A stretch of DNA of 21,374 nucleotides from Thermoplasmata archaeon (GCA_021802365.1 JAKAAJ010000015.1:1-21374), one strand, 5' to 3'. Shown: positions 1-7,692, counted from the first letter of the stretch. Notes: a model not told the origin generated them from the letters alone. Numbers and translations: made by a program.

Positions 1-253
1 GAAGGATAAGGCCACCTGCGATCTCCAGTGCTTCAATTGAGATCCCGAAATAATAGAGTATGTAAGATCCCAGAATGGCAAACATGATCAGTATCATTCC
101 TCCGTAAAGGGTAGCATCCCTTGTCACTGTCCTGCGGCTTTTCTGATCCATAGATCCAGTCATGGCAATGAAAAGTACCAGACTGCCGAATGGATCTATG
201 ACTACGAATAGCCTGACAAAAATTCCAAGAAAATCAACTGCAAGGGATGTCAA
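1..253 (-). CDS. MarC-family integral membrane protein (partial, N-terminal part)
   Basis: This gene runs off the left edge; about 84 N-terminal residues are visible. They read as a polytopic membrane protein with the motif RLFVVIDPFGSLVLF near the N-terminus, typical of the MarC (UPF0056) family. A charged loop (residues about 31-43) follows, then a second hydrophobic stretch. Family members are about 200 residues with six membrane helices and have no firmly established transport substrate. No ATG fits the N-terminus. I chose TTG (251-253) because a box A-like stretch (276-286) lies about 26 nt upstream, which suits a leaderless transcript. The family call comes from motif recognition only, and the C-terminus cannot be judged. 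Confidence 0.72.
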   Translation of the reverse strand, partial: MTSLAVDFLGIFVRLFVVIDPFGSLVLFIAMTGSMDQKSRRTVTRDATLYGGMILIMFAILGSYILYYFGISIEALEIAGGLIL

Positions 254-275
254 TGCAGGGGGGATGTTGATAAAA

Positions 276-286
276 TATTAAAAATA
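276..286 (-). promoter_or_regulatory. Box A-like promoter of the MarC-family gene
   Basis: An A/T-rich TATA-like stretch is centred about 26 nt upstream of the TTG start on the minus strand. It sits in the 63-nt gap that also follows the stop codon of the MetE-like gene. Inferred from spacing only. Confidence 0.4.
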
Positions 287-316
287 AGTGGAAAATAAAA
301 AATTCACGGGCCAATA

Positions 317-1468
317 TCATTGGGAAAGTCTTGCCCCCAGTGCAAGAGACTTCAGCTTCTTGACTGCTATGGATCTGGGGACACTCCCTAGACCGGAAAA
401 CGTTTCAAAGCCGCAGTCTGTTCCTCCCATGACTCTCTCTGGCCCTATTTCATCGATGTCAGCAAGATTCCTCAACTTCAGATATACAGTTTCAGGAGTC
501 TCAACAAATGGGGATTTGACATCTATAACTCCTGCAGCAATCTTCATCTGCTTTGGCCAACCATGCTCCTTTGTGTATTTCCTTATTATGACAGGATCTC
601 CGGCGTGCCTTGCATTGGCCATTTCTCCTACAATGGTCCCGGCCTTGAGTTTGAGAATTTCGGGCAGTACCATGGAGTAATCCGGGTCTGTCAGGTGGGC
701 AGACGGATAATTTCCATAGCAGTAGTGTACTCTAATTCTGTCTGATGGGAGACCGGAAATAGCTTCATTTATTGCCTGAACGTGCACTGGGAGAACTTTT
801 GCAAAATCCCTGGCCCAGTCAACACCGAGGCTTCTGGCCATTGCCAGATCGGGGGCATCTATCTGAAGATCAGCCCCTTCGACCGAGAGTATTGCACGAT
901 ATTCCTTTGCAAGTTCTCTGGAAAGACTGAAGAGGAATTCCTCATGGTCATGATAGGCCTTTCCATGTGGATAAAATACTGTTATTACTCCAGGTGAAGG
1001 TGCCGGGATGAAAATTCTTGAAGCACCTTTCTTCTTTGCATTTCTGACAGAGTTTTCCGTTTCACTTCTGGCAAGCTTCTCACCTGTGTAAACAAGAGGG
1101 CTTTCAATCTCAGCCAGATCAAAAGCCCTGGCCTCAGAGATGACCTTTGACATTGCAGGATTGGCCTCTGCAAGCTCGTGGTAAAAATCTGGAGAAAACT
1201 CTGGAGAAACCTTTCTGGAAGAGGAAAAGCCTGAAAACCTGTTCGGTATATAAGTGGTGTAGCCAGATTTTCTCTCCTCTCCGTTGCTGATCCAGTCCAG
1301 CCCGAAGTTGAGGGAGTCGGGGTGAAGCTGATCGTTCATCGCCATCTCCTCTCCCCTGTTGATTGCATCTATGTGAGATTCATCAATCTCACCTGTCCTG
1401 GTTTTTCTGAGTAGCTCTTCGATTTCAGGGGTTCTGAAATAACTTCCTGTCATGGTTGTCTTGAACAT
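317..1468 (-). CDS. MetE-fold zinc methyl/alkyltransferase (methionine synthase II / EaCoMT-like family)
   Basis: The 383-residue protein has the cobalamin-independent methionine synthase (MetE C-domain, UROD-like) fold. The zinc ligands are visible: H248 and C250 in VHYCYGN, E282 in GEMANARH, and C352 in GGTDCGF. The N-terminal GSYFRTPEIEELL, the later GEERKSGY and RFSGF, then NARH and TDCGFETF, resemble the stand-alone branch that includes epoxyalkane:CoM transferase and YxjG-like proteins more than true MetE. The usual DEP motif reads IDAPD here (about 203-207). Alkylation of a thiol at zinc is the expected chemistry. Methionine synthesis is possible, but the methyl donor and thiol cannot be read from sequence. 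The ATG at 1468 is about 26 nt after a box A; an internal ATG at residue 6 is possible. It is transcribed divergently from agl3. Confidence 0.8.
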   Translation of the reverse strand: MFKTTMTGSYFRTPEIEELLRKTRTGEIDESHIDAINRGEEMAMNDQLHPDSLNFGLDWISNGEERKSGYTTYIPNRFSGFSSSRKVSPEFSPDFYHELAEANPAMSKVISEARAFDLAEIESPLVYTGEKLARSETENSVRNAKKKGASRIFIPAPSPGVITVFYPHGKAYHDHEEFLFSLSRELAKEYRAILSVEGADLQIDAPDLAMARSLGVDWARDFAKVLPVHVQAINEAISGLPSDRIRVHYCYGNYPSAHLTDPDYSMVLPEILKLKAGTIVGEMANARHAGDPVIIRKYTKEHGWPKQMKIAAGVIDVKSPFVETPETVYLKLRNLADIDEIGPERVMGGTDCGFETFSGLGSVPRSIAVKKLKSLALGARLSQ

Positions 1469-1489
1469 GAATTATGATTGGACAGTATG

Positions 1490-1499
1490 ATAAAAATAG
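1490..1499 (-). promoter_or_regulatory. Box A of the MetE-like gene
   Basis: The minus strand reads CTATTTTTAT about 26 nt before the ATG at 1468, which fits a leaderless archaeal promoter. The divergent agl3 promoter lies about 60 nt away in the same intergenic region. Confidence 0.55.
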
Positions 1500-1550
1500 T
1501 TATAGATAAGATATTATCTACAGTAATTTTAACTTTACATCCGGTTCAAA

Positions 1551-1559
1551 ATTTTATTA
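1551..1559 (+). promoter_or_regulatory. Box A of agl3
   Basis: ATTTTATTA is centred about 26 nt before the GTG/ATG start pair at 1579/1582. A short purine stretch (AAGG, 1573-1576) lies just before the start and could serve as a weak ribosome binding site. Confidence 0.55.
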
Positions 1560-1581
1560 TCCGGAGCATAATAAGGTAGTG

Positions 1582-2784
1582 ATGAAAATTCTTATCATGG
1601 GGGCCGATGGATATATTGGCTGGCCACTTTTTCTAAGAGAATCCATGAAGGGACATGAAGTTGCAGCCCTTGACAATTACTTTACACGGAGGAGAGTGAA
1701 GGAGGTGGAGTCAGATTCAGTCTCACCCATACTTTCACTCTCTTCCAGATTGAGGAAACTTTCGGAACTGACAGGGAGGGAATATCCATTATACAGAGGA
1801 AACGCAAGCAATCCATCATTTCTGCTCAATACTGTGAGAGAATTCAGACCTGATGCCATAGTACATCTGGCTGAACAGAGGTCAGCCCCATACTCCATGC
1901 TTGGTCTGAAACAGGCATCTGCCACAATGAGCAACAACATTTTAAGCACCATGAACCTGATATATGCGGTCAAGGAATATGTCCCTGATGCACACATACT
2001 TAAACTGGGCACCATGGGAGAATATGGAACACCCAACATAGACATTCCAGAGGGATTTTTTGAGGTAAGCTACAACGGCAGAAAGGATTATCTTCCATTC
2101 CCAAAGCAGGCTGGCTCCTGGTATCACTGGACAAAGGTTCATGATTCAAATAATCTTATGTTTGCCAACAGACTCTGGAAAACGCCAATCACTGATGTCA
2201 TGCAGGGTGTTGTGTATGGCACCAGAACCAAAGAAATAACTGAGACCGGCCTCTACACCAGGTTCGACATAGATGAGGTATGGGGAACTGCCCTTAACAG
2301 GTTCTGTGCTCAGGCTGTTGCCGGGCTTCCATTGACACCGTACGGCAAAGGTGGACAGACAAGGGGATTCCTTTCGCTGGAGGATAGCATAAACTGCCTG
2401 GACATTGCACTTCACAAACCGCCTGCAAAGGGTGAGTACAGAGTTTTCAACCAGTTCGATGAACATTACAGTGTTAGGTATCTGGCAGATACTGTGAAAA
2501 AGGTCTATGAAGCTGAAATAGGAAGAACTGCAAACATAGTGAATGTGGAAAATCCTCGACTCGAACTTGAGGAACATTACTACAATCCTGAGCATAAAAA
2601 ACTCAGAAGCCTTGGCTATGTTCCTTCCAGTACACTTGAGAATGAACTTAAAGTGATACTTGGCGATCTTGAAACCTGGAAGAAAAGAATCCTCTCACTC
2701 AGGAAAGTAATAACTCCGAAAACTTTCTGGAACAGAAGCAGTGTCAACATCCCTGGAGTTCAGACTCCTCCAGGGACCTCCTGA
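1582..2784 (+). CDS. agl3: UDP-sulfoquinovose synthase (SQD1/Agl3 type)
   Basis: This is an extended short-chain dehydrogenase of 400 residues, the usual length for the family. It would convert UDP-glucose and sulfite to UDP-sulfoquinovose. The NAD-binding motif MGADGYIGW is at residues 6-14. The family hallmark TMGEYGTPNIDI begins at T144, with E147 close by, and the Y181/K185 pair lies in YHWTKVHDS; T, E, Y and K match the catalytic residues of plant SQD1 almost position for position. In Sulfolobus the Agl3 enzyme supplies sulfoquinovose for the S-layer N-glycan; a sulfolipid is the alternative use. Start choice is between GTG 1579 and ATG 1582; I prefer ATG. Its 3' end overlaps the GalU-like gene on the other strand by 41 nt, and that gene plausibly makes the substrate. 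Confidence 0.9.
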   Translation: MKILIMGADGYIGWPLFLRESMKGHEVAALDNYFTRRRVKEVESDSVSPILSLSSRLRKLSELTGREYPLYRGNASNPSFLLNTVREFRPDAIVHLAEQRSAPYSMLGLKQASATMSNNILSTMNLIYAVKEYVPDAHILKLGTMGEYGTPNIDIPEGFFEVSYNGRKDYLPFPKQAGSWYHWTKVHDSNNLMFANRLWKTPITDVMQGVVYGTRTKEITETGLYTRFDIDEVWGTALNRFCAQAVAGLPLTPYGKGGQTRGFLSLEDSINCLDIALHKPPAKGEYRVFNQFDEHYSVRYLADTVKKVYEAEIGRTANIVNVENPRLELEEHYYNPEHKKLRSLGYVPSSTLENELKVILGDLETWKKRILSLRKVITPKTFWNRSSVNIPGVQTPPGTS

Positions 2785-3493
2785 GCACTTCAACGTATTT
2801 TTTTGCCTTTCCTACACTCAACCATTTCTTTCCTTCGATTATTCTGGCTGTTACCTCATTTCCATTCTGGATGGACTTATTTATGGCCGGGGTCAGTTCT
2901 CCACCTCTTTTTGCTGCCTCACGAAGATTGTCCATCACATCCTGGTTCAGAAAATATACTGCACAGAGACCGTAATCCGATCTTGGCTTTGCAGGTTTCT
3001 CATCCACAGCCAGAACCCGGATTTCATCACCTACTACTTCTATAGAGGGGCATCCGTAATTCCTTGGATCCTCAACTTTCATGATGTTTAGAACGCTCTT
3101 ATTCTTGAATTTCCCGGAAACTGCCAGTCGGAAGAACTCACCACTGTCTACCAGGAAACCATCTCCAGCATTGAGCAGGAAGTCTTCACCGGAGACAAAA
3201 CTGTCCGCCATCAGGACCGCATTTCCATAACCATCAGGAGCTGGTTGATACAGAATTTCCACATCCGGGAATTCATTGGAAAGGTAGGTTCGGGTGATTA
3301 AATCATCAGGTTTGATGACACATGCAATTTCTCTAACTCCAGAATTACTCATCCCATTGATTATACAGTCAAGCACAGGCCTCAGGACTGTGCGGCCATC
3401 CCTGCAGTCATAGAGAGGGAGCATTTCCTTCCTGAATTTTCCATCCAGGCCTGATCTGGTGCCCAGTCCAGCTGCTGTGATGACACCTTTCAT
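2744..3493 (-). CDS. galU: GalU-like sugar-phosphate nucleotidyltransferase (probable UTP-glucose-1-phosphate uridylyltransferase)
   Basis: A 249-residue nucleotidyltransferase with the signature AAGLGTRSG near the N-terminus, followed by KFRKEMLPLYD, the GalU-type version of the pyrophosphorylase motif. Later NAGDGFLV and VDEKPAKPRSDYG correspond to the metal-binding aspartate region and the sugar-binding EKP motif. GalU enzymes form UDP-glucose from UTP and glucose-1-phosphate. It is shorter than bacterial GalU (about 290-300 residues) but normal for archaeal relatives. Its tail-to-tail overlap with the UDP-sulfoquinovose synthase supports a UDP-glucose role, although another NDP-sugar cannot be excluded. 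ATG at 3493 follows CAGGAAA, a weak ribosome binding site, and an A/T-rich box about 26-30 nt upstream. Confidence 0.8.
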   Translation of the reverse strand: MKGVITAAGLGTRSGLDGKFRKEMLPLYDCRDGRTVLRPVLDCIINGMSNSGVREIACVIKPDDLITRTYLSNEFPDVEILYQPAPDGYGNAVLMADSFVSGEDFLLNAGDGFLVDSGEFFRLAVSGKFKNKSVLNIMKVEDPRNYGCPSIEVVGDEIRVLAVDEKPAKPRSDYGLCAVYFLNQDVMDNLREAAKRGGELTPAINKSIQNGNEVTARIIEGKKWLSVGKAKKYVEVLRRSLEESELQGC

Positions 3494-3516
3494 ATTTTCC
3501 TGTAAAGCTTTGAATG

Positions 3517-3529
3517 ATTATTATTTTTA
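3517..3529 (-). promoter_or_regulatory. Box A of the galU-like gene
   Basis: The minus strand reads TAAAAATAATAAT about 26-35 nt before the ATG. It lies in the short divergent region shared with the BadF-type kinase gene. Confidence 0.5.
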
Positions 3530-3566
3530 CATAACTGCTTTGATGTATTGTGTTCCACTTGCTCCC

Positions 3567-3576
3567 AAAAATAGAA
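3567..3576 (+). promoter_or_regulatory. Box A of the BadF-type kinase gene
   Basis: AAAAATAGAA is centred about 28 nt before the ATG at 3600. This fits a leaderless start and argues against a start further upstream in the same open frame, which is open from 3459. Confidence 0.45.
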
Positions 3577-3599
3577 TACCAGAATTGCATAGCGCATCA

Positions 3600-4613
3600 A
3601 TGATCGTTGTTTCAGTTGATGGTGGCGCAACGAAGACCATGGCCATCTGCTATGATATAGAGGGGAATATTTTGGGAATGGCTGCCTCAGGACCATCCAA
3701 CTTCAGGAATATAGGAGTAGAAAAGGCTGGAAATAACATATCAGAAGCAGTAAAGAAATCTGTTGAAAGGGCCGGTTACACTATGGGTCAGATTAATCGG
3801 GCCACCTACGCACTTGCCGGTGTTGGTGACTCCATAAGGTCAACTGAAATCATAAGAGAATTCATTTCAGATCTTCATCTCACATCCAGTTTTGATCTGT
3901 TCAACGATGGAGAGGCAGGGTTCAACTGCAGGCTTCTGGGCAGAGACGGTATTATTATTGCAGCAGGCACTGGACTGGTGGCCATAGGCAGATTAAATGG
4001 TGGGTTGAAAAGAGTAAGCGGCTGGGGATGGCTTATGGGTGATGAGGGAAGTGCTTTCTACATAGGGCGAAAGGCTCTGCAGGAGGCAGCCTGCATTAGT
4101 GATGGAAGGCAGATTATGAAGAGCAGGCTTCTTGAAGAAGTTGAGAGATTCTTCCATACAGATGAGCCTAGAGGCATCACAAATCATGTGTATACAACTC
4201 CTGTTGATGTCAGGAAAATAGCTTCACTGGCGAGGCTGGTTTCGGATCTTGCTAAATCAGGAGACGAGGTCTGCAGATTGATAATTTCAGACGCCGCCCT
4301 TCAGTCTGCTACCTGTGCAAAAGCCCTTCTCCGGGAGAGTGGAGACAGATCAATGATCCCCGTCAGTGGATATGGCGGTGTTTTCAGGTCAGGTGAGCTC
4401 TACTGGGATACTCTAATAAAATCTGTAATGACTGACTTCCCGGAAATAGAGCCTGTTACACCGCTCTATGGATATCATGCGGTGCTTGGCTCCATGTTCA
4501 TGGTTATGCAGCAGAGCGGCATTGAATTTGATCAGAAGCACATTCTGGAGCAGTTCAACAATCGTCTTGGGACTCTTTCCCAGCTAGAAAGAAAGGACTA
4601 TCTTTTCATCTGA
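3600..4613 (+). CDS. BadF/BadG/BcrA-type sugar kinase (GlcNAc kinase or KDG kinase-like)
   Basis: A 337-residue member of the ASKHA ATPase fold. The N-terminal phosphate motif is VSVDGGATKT (about 4-13). The central AAGTGLVAIGR is followed by RVSGWGWLMGDEGSA, the typical glycine-rich core of the BadF/GlcNAc-kinase family. A C-terminal SGYGGVFRSGE is the adenosine-side motif. There is no cysteine cluster for a [4Fe-4S] centre, so it is not a benzoyl-CoA or 2-hydroxyacyl-CoA dehydratase activator. In Thermoplasma the 2-keto-3-deoxygluconate kinase has been described as a sugar kinase of this kind, so KDG is a plausible substrate; N-acetylglucosamine is the other. The open frame reaches back to 3459, but that would extend into the galU gene, and box A spacing favours 3600. 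pgk follows after 77 nt. Confidence 0.78.
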   Translation: MIVVSVDGGATKTMAICYDIEGNILGMAASGPSNFRNIGVEKAGNNISEAVKKSVERAGYTMGQINRATYALAGVGDSIRSTEIIREFISDLHLTSSFDLFNDGEAGFNCRLLGRDGIIIAAGTGLVAIGRLNGGLKRVSGWGWLMGDEGSAFYIGRKALQEAACISDGRQIMKSRLLEEVERFFHTDEPRGITNHVYTTPVDVRKIASLARLVSDLAKSGDEVCRLIISDAALQSATCAKALLRESGDRSMIPVSGYGGVFRSGELYWDTLIKSVMTDFPEIEPVTPLYGYHAVLGSMFMVMQQSGIEFDQKHILEQFNNRLGTLSQLERKDYLFI

Positions 4614-4662
4614 GTTCAAATCTCGGCAAAAGGCTTCAGTGGAATTCAGAATATGAAAAGCC

Positions 4663-4669
4663 ATATATC
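4663..4669 (+). promoter_or_regulatory. Box A of pgk
   Basis: ATATATC is centred about 25 nt upstream of the pgk ATG at 4691, fitting a leaderless transcript that would also carry pfdA and ftsY. Confidence 0.55.
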
Positions 4670-4690
4670 TTCTTCAGATTTACCTCGCAT

Positions 4691-5962
4691 ATGGCCCATG
4701 CTCAGAAGAGATTTTACGTCATGGACGATTTCGATCTCAGAGGCAAAACCGTCTTTCTAAGGGTGGATATAAATTCACCAATAAGTCCAGCGGATGGGTC
4801 AATACTTGACCGGTCAAGATTCATGTCACATCTTGACACAATTGGAGAACTGAGTGAGTCAAAGCTGGTTATAGCTGCACATCAGAGCAGGCCTGGAAAG
4901 GATGATTTCACTTCACTTTTCAGGCATTCGCAGGAGCTGGAAATGATCACAGGCAGGAAGGTGAAATTCGTAGATTCCCTGTTCGGGCATGAAGTCACCA
5001 GAACAGTAAGAGAGATGTCTGTTGGAGATATTGTGCTGCTGGAAAACACCAGGTTCTATTCTGAGGAGGTTGTCATTGACCCGGAAGATATTGAAACAAT
5101 GGAACACACACATCTGGTCAGGAATCTATCTCACCTCTTTGACTATTACATAATAGATGCATTTCCGGCTATCCACAGGGCACAGACAAGCCTTGTTGGC
5201 TTCAGGAGAATCAAGCCAAACATTGCCGGGAGGCTCATTGAAAGAGAGGTCACAATGCTTGACCGCTTCATGCAGGGTGAGAACCACCCCAAGCTGGCGA
5301 TTCTTGCTGGATCAAAAATAGAGGACAGCGTGAATGTTGCGGAAAATTTCCTTGCAAATGACACCGTTGACACCCTCATAACAGGAGGGGTAGTTGCCAA
5401 CGCTTTTCTCTGGGCCGGTGGCAAGGAAATAGGGAAGAGAAACCGGGATTACATAATTAAAAATAACAAATCATATAAGGAAATTCTGAAGAAATGCAGT
5501 TCCATACTGGAAAAATATCCGGAACGGGTTATAATGCCTGTTGATTTCATACTTAACCCATCGGGAAGGGCTATCAGCAGTGATGATAAGGTGCCTGATG
5601 AGGAGATCATGGCTGATATTGGTTTTGAATCAGTAGAGATTTTCAAGAATGCTATCTCCAATGCCGGCGCAATTTTCATGAACGGCCCTATGGGTATGTA
5701 TGAGATAGATGAATATTCAATGGGGACAAGGGAAATACTGCAGGCGGTAGCAGACAGCAGCGCTCTGAAGATCGCCGGTGGGGGGCATACACTGAGCGCT
5801 CTTGAAATGCTTGGTCTGAAGGACAGGATCGACCATGCATCAACCGGAGGGGGTGCCCTGATAAGCTATTTATCCGGTGAGCCAATGCCAGTATTGTCTT
5901 CTCTTTATGAAAGTATGAAGATTTTTGGTGGAGTTGAAAATGGAACAGCAGGGAAGTATTAA
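4691..5962 (+). CDS. pgk: Phosphoglycerate kinase
   Basis: At 423 residues it is slightly longer than most archaeal PGKs (about 410). It reversibly transfers phosphate between 1,3-bisphosphoglycerate and ADP in the cytoplasm. The N-terminal domain has FLRVDINSPI (family RVDxNxP), then AAHQSRPG and LLENTRFYSEE. The C-terminal domain has AGSKIEDSVNV, the nucleotide-site MNGPMGMYE, and GGGHTLSALE near the end, followed by STGGGALISYLSG. In Thermoplasmatales, where sugar breakdown uses a nonphosphorylative Entner-Doudoroff route, PGK is thought to serve mainly gluconeogenesis. The ATG follows a box A by about 25 nt. The 3' end overlaps prefoldin alpha by 23 nt, so the two genes are probably co-transcribed. 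Confidence 0.95.
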   Translation: MAHAQKRFYVMDDFDLRGKTVFLRVDINSPISPADGSILDRSRFMSHLDTIGELSESKLVIAAHQSRPGKDDFTSLFRHSQELEMITGRKVKFVDSLFGHEVTRTVREMSVGDIVLLENTRFYSEEVVIDPEDIETMEHTHLVRNLSHLFDYYIIDAFPAIHRAQTSLVGFRRIKPNIAGRLIEREVTMLDRFMQGENHPKLAILAGSKIEDSVNVAENFLANDTVDTLITGGVVANAFLWAGGKEIGKRNRDYIIKNNKSYKEILKKCSSILEKYPERVIMPVDFILNPSGRAISSDDKVPDEEIMADIGFESVEIFKNAISNAGAIFMNGPMGMYEIDEYSMGTREILQAVADSSALKIAGGGHTLSALEMLGLKDRIDHASTGGGALISYLSGEPMPVLSSLYESMKIFGGVENGTAGKY

Positions 5963-6350
5963 CGTATCAGAACAACTGGAATACCTCAGAACAATGATAT
6001 CCACACTGGATAACCAGATATCAATTCTGGTAAGAGGCATGGAAGAGATACAGAGGGCAACGTCCATTCTGAAGGAGGATGGGATAGAAGGTTCCAGTGA
6101 CGTCAAAACGTTAATTGGTGCAGGCATATATGCAAGATCTTCATTGAAACTCAAAGAGAAGCTTCTAGTTCCAATCGGTTCAGACATATACATAGAGGAG
6201 GACCGTGAAAACACCATCAAGAGGCTCCAGAAGAATTTTGAGGAGGTTGGAGGATCTCTCAAAACAGCACAGGAGAGAAGGGATGACCTTGCAATGAGGT
6301 ACGATTCCCTTGTTACTATGATTCAACAGAGCCCACAGAAGAGCAAATAG
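5940..6350 (+). CDS. pfdA: Prefoldin alpha subunit
   Basis: A 136-residue protein made of two helical coiled-coil arms (about 8-40 and 85-128) around a beta-hairpin core. The core contains LIGAGIYARSSLK and KLLVPIGSDIYIEED, the usual prefoldin alpha pattern. With prefoldin beta it forms the jellyfish-shaped hexamer that passes unfolded proteins to the thermosome. The frame is open from a GTG at 5925, but I chose ATG 5940 because GGTGGAG (5927-5933) lies 6 nt before it, a good ribosome binding site inside the pgk tail. FtsY follows after 9 nt; the pfdA-ftsY pairing is common in archaea. Confidence 0.9.
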   Translation: MEQQGSINVSEQLEYLRTMISTLDNQISILVRGMEEIQRATSILKEDGIEGSSDVKTLIGAGIYARSSLKLKEKLLVPIGSDIYIEEDRENTIKRLQKNFEEVGGSLKTAQERRDDLAMRYDSLVTMIQQSPQKSK

Positions 6351-6359
6351 TGCCAGATC

Positions 6360-7232
6360 ATGTTTGAATCCCTCAAGAAACTGTTCAGAAAAACCTCTGA
6401 GGAGGCTTCTTCGGGCACACTGAGGAGAGATGAACTCCCCTCCAGGATAAGGGAAATGCTTCTTGAGAATGATGTGGCCTTTGATGTTGCCGAAGATATT
6501 TCTGAAAATTTTTCCAGATACCTTCAGAAGGTTAAGCGCAGGACTCCAGCTGAAGAGGTAAAGGAAGCCCTCAGATATGCTATGAAGGACATACTTGACA
6601 GGAATAATTCTGATATTGATATTCTAAATCCTGGAAAAAAACCATTCGTGATTCTTTTAATCGGGATAAATGGAACCGGAAAGACAACCACAGTTGCAAA
6701 GCTTGCCTATTTTCTGAAAGAAAATGGAAAGAGAGTAGTTGTTGCAGCGTCAGACACATTCAGGGCAGGAGCCATTGAGCAGCTTTCTGTGCTCTGTGAG
6801 AACATAGGAGTTCCAATTATCAAGCACACAGCTGGAAGCGACCCTGCCTCTGTTGCCTTCGACGCCATAGAACATGCAAATGCCAGAAAGCTTGACTACG
6901 TCCTGATTGACTCAGCAGGTAGAATGCAGACCAACAAGAACCTTCTTGATGAGATGAAGAAAATGAAGAGAGTGGCCAAACCCGATCTCACAATCCTGAT
7001 TCTGGATTCAATGGTAGGACAGGATGCAGTATTTCAGGCAGAGACATTTCTTAAGGAGGTGGCTTTCGACGGAGTTATACTTACCAAACTTGATACCGAT
7101 GCAAAGGGAGGTGCCATAATCAGTATAGCAAGCCTCCTGAAAAAACCGGTTCTTTATGTCGGTGTAGGCCAGGAGAAAGGGGATCTTAAAAAATTTGACA
7201 CCAGTTATTTTCTGGACAGGATTTTTGGATAG
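6360..7232 (+). CDS. ftsY: Signal recognition particle receptor FtsY
   Basis: A 290-residue SRP-type GTPase. A short, basic N-terminus (LKKLFRK) and helical N domain (about 1-85) precede the G domain. Motifs are G1 GINGTGKT (102-109), DTFRAGAIEQ (132-141), G3 DSAGR (184-188), G4 TKLD (242-245), and the closing GVGQEKGDL (268-276), which marks FtsY rather than SRP54, as does the lack of a methionine-rich M domain. The long acidic A domain of bacterial FtsY is absent, as usual for archaea. It docks ribosome-SRP complexes at the membrane. It is the last gene of the pgk-pfdA-ftsY group and ends 4 nt from the convergent gene that follows. Confidence 0.95.
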   Translation: MFESLKKLFRKTSEEASSGTLRRDELPSRIREMLLENDVAFDVAEDISENFSRYLQKVKRRTPAEEVKEALRYAMKDILDRNNSDIDILNPGKKPFVILLIGINGTGKTTTVAKLAYFLKENGKRVVVAASDTFRAGAIEQLSVLCENIGVPIIKHTAGSDPASVAFDAIEHANARKLDYVLIDSAGRMQTNKNLLDEMKKMKRVAKPDLTILILDSMVGQDAVFQAETFLKEVAFDGVILTKLDTDAKGGAIISIASLLKKPVLYVGVGQEKGDLKKFDTSYFLDRIFG

Positions 7233-7236
7233 TTTC

Positions 7237-7632
7237 TCACTGATCGGAAACCTCCGAGTCAACTACATTGGGCGTATTCTTATCCTTTGGAGAATCACCT
7301 GAAAATTCCACAGGTTTGACGTTCCCCTTAACACCCACTCTTGTGTTCAGCTGTTCAAGGTTCTTAGTTACCATCAATGAAAATTTCTGCACCTGCGTCC
7401 TCAGGTCTTCATCCCTGACAATATTTTGAACCTCCTTTCTGATATCCTGTGGTGCCTTCTGTAAGGACTCCTCTTTCCTTGCGGGTTGGGTTTCATTTTC
7501 ATGGGATTCATGGGTCTTGACTTTTGATTGGACTGAACCCATTACCCTGAAAAGTGAATATACGGAGATTAAAAGTGCTATAACTGCAAGTATAAGGGAA
7601 ACTATTGAGACGTCAGACATACGGTAAGCCAT
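7237..7632 (-). CDS. Small N-terminally anchored membrane protein of unknown function
   Basis: I do not recognise this 131-residue protein. One hydrophobic helix (about 9-31, SIVSLILAVIALLISVYSLF) sits at the N-terminus. The rest is hydrophilic and charged: a low-complexity linker rich in K, E, H and Q (about 35-60), a helical stretch with heptad-like spacing (about 62-95, QDIRKEVQNIV onward), and an acidic tail. The single membrane helix probably anchors a cytoplasmic or external coiled coil. No cysteine or catalytic motif is present. There are two candidate starts, ATG 7632 and ATG 7620. The gene lies between ftsY and the signal peptidase, so a role near the secretion machinery is possible but is an inference from position only. 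Confidence 0.7.
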   Translation of the reverse strand: MAYRMSDVSIVSLILAVIALLISVYSLFRVMGSVQSKVKTHESHENETQPARKEESLQKAPQDIRKEVQNIVRDEDLRTQVQKFSLMVTKNLEQLNTRVGVKGNVKPVEFSGDSPKDKNTPNVVDSEVSDQ

Positions 7633-7650
7633 ATTTTGCTTGCTATTATT

Positions 7651-7657
7651 CTTTATG
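7651..7657 (-). promoter_or_regulatory. Box A-like element of the small membrane protein gene
   Basis: The minus strand reads CATAAAG about 22 nt before ATG 7632 and 34 nt before ATG 7620. The spacing does not decide between the two starts. Confidence 0.3.
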
Positions 7658-7692
7658 CAGTCAGCTCTGCCAGCAAACAGTGGTTGATGAGT

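Noticed and set aside
2146..2595. 149-residue frame antisense to agl3
   Set aside because: It lies entirely inside the well-supported UDP-sulfoquinovose synthase gene, has no motif and no credible promoter.
3459..3599. Longer N-terminus for the BadF-type kinase
   Set aside because: The extension would run back into the galU-like gene, and it precedes the phosphate motif by an unusual 47 residues. Box A spacing supports ATG 3600.
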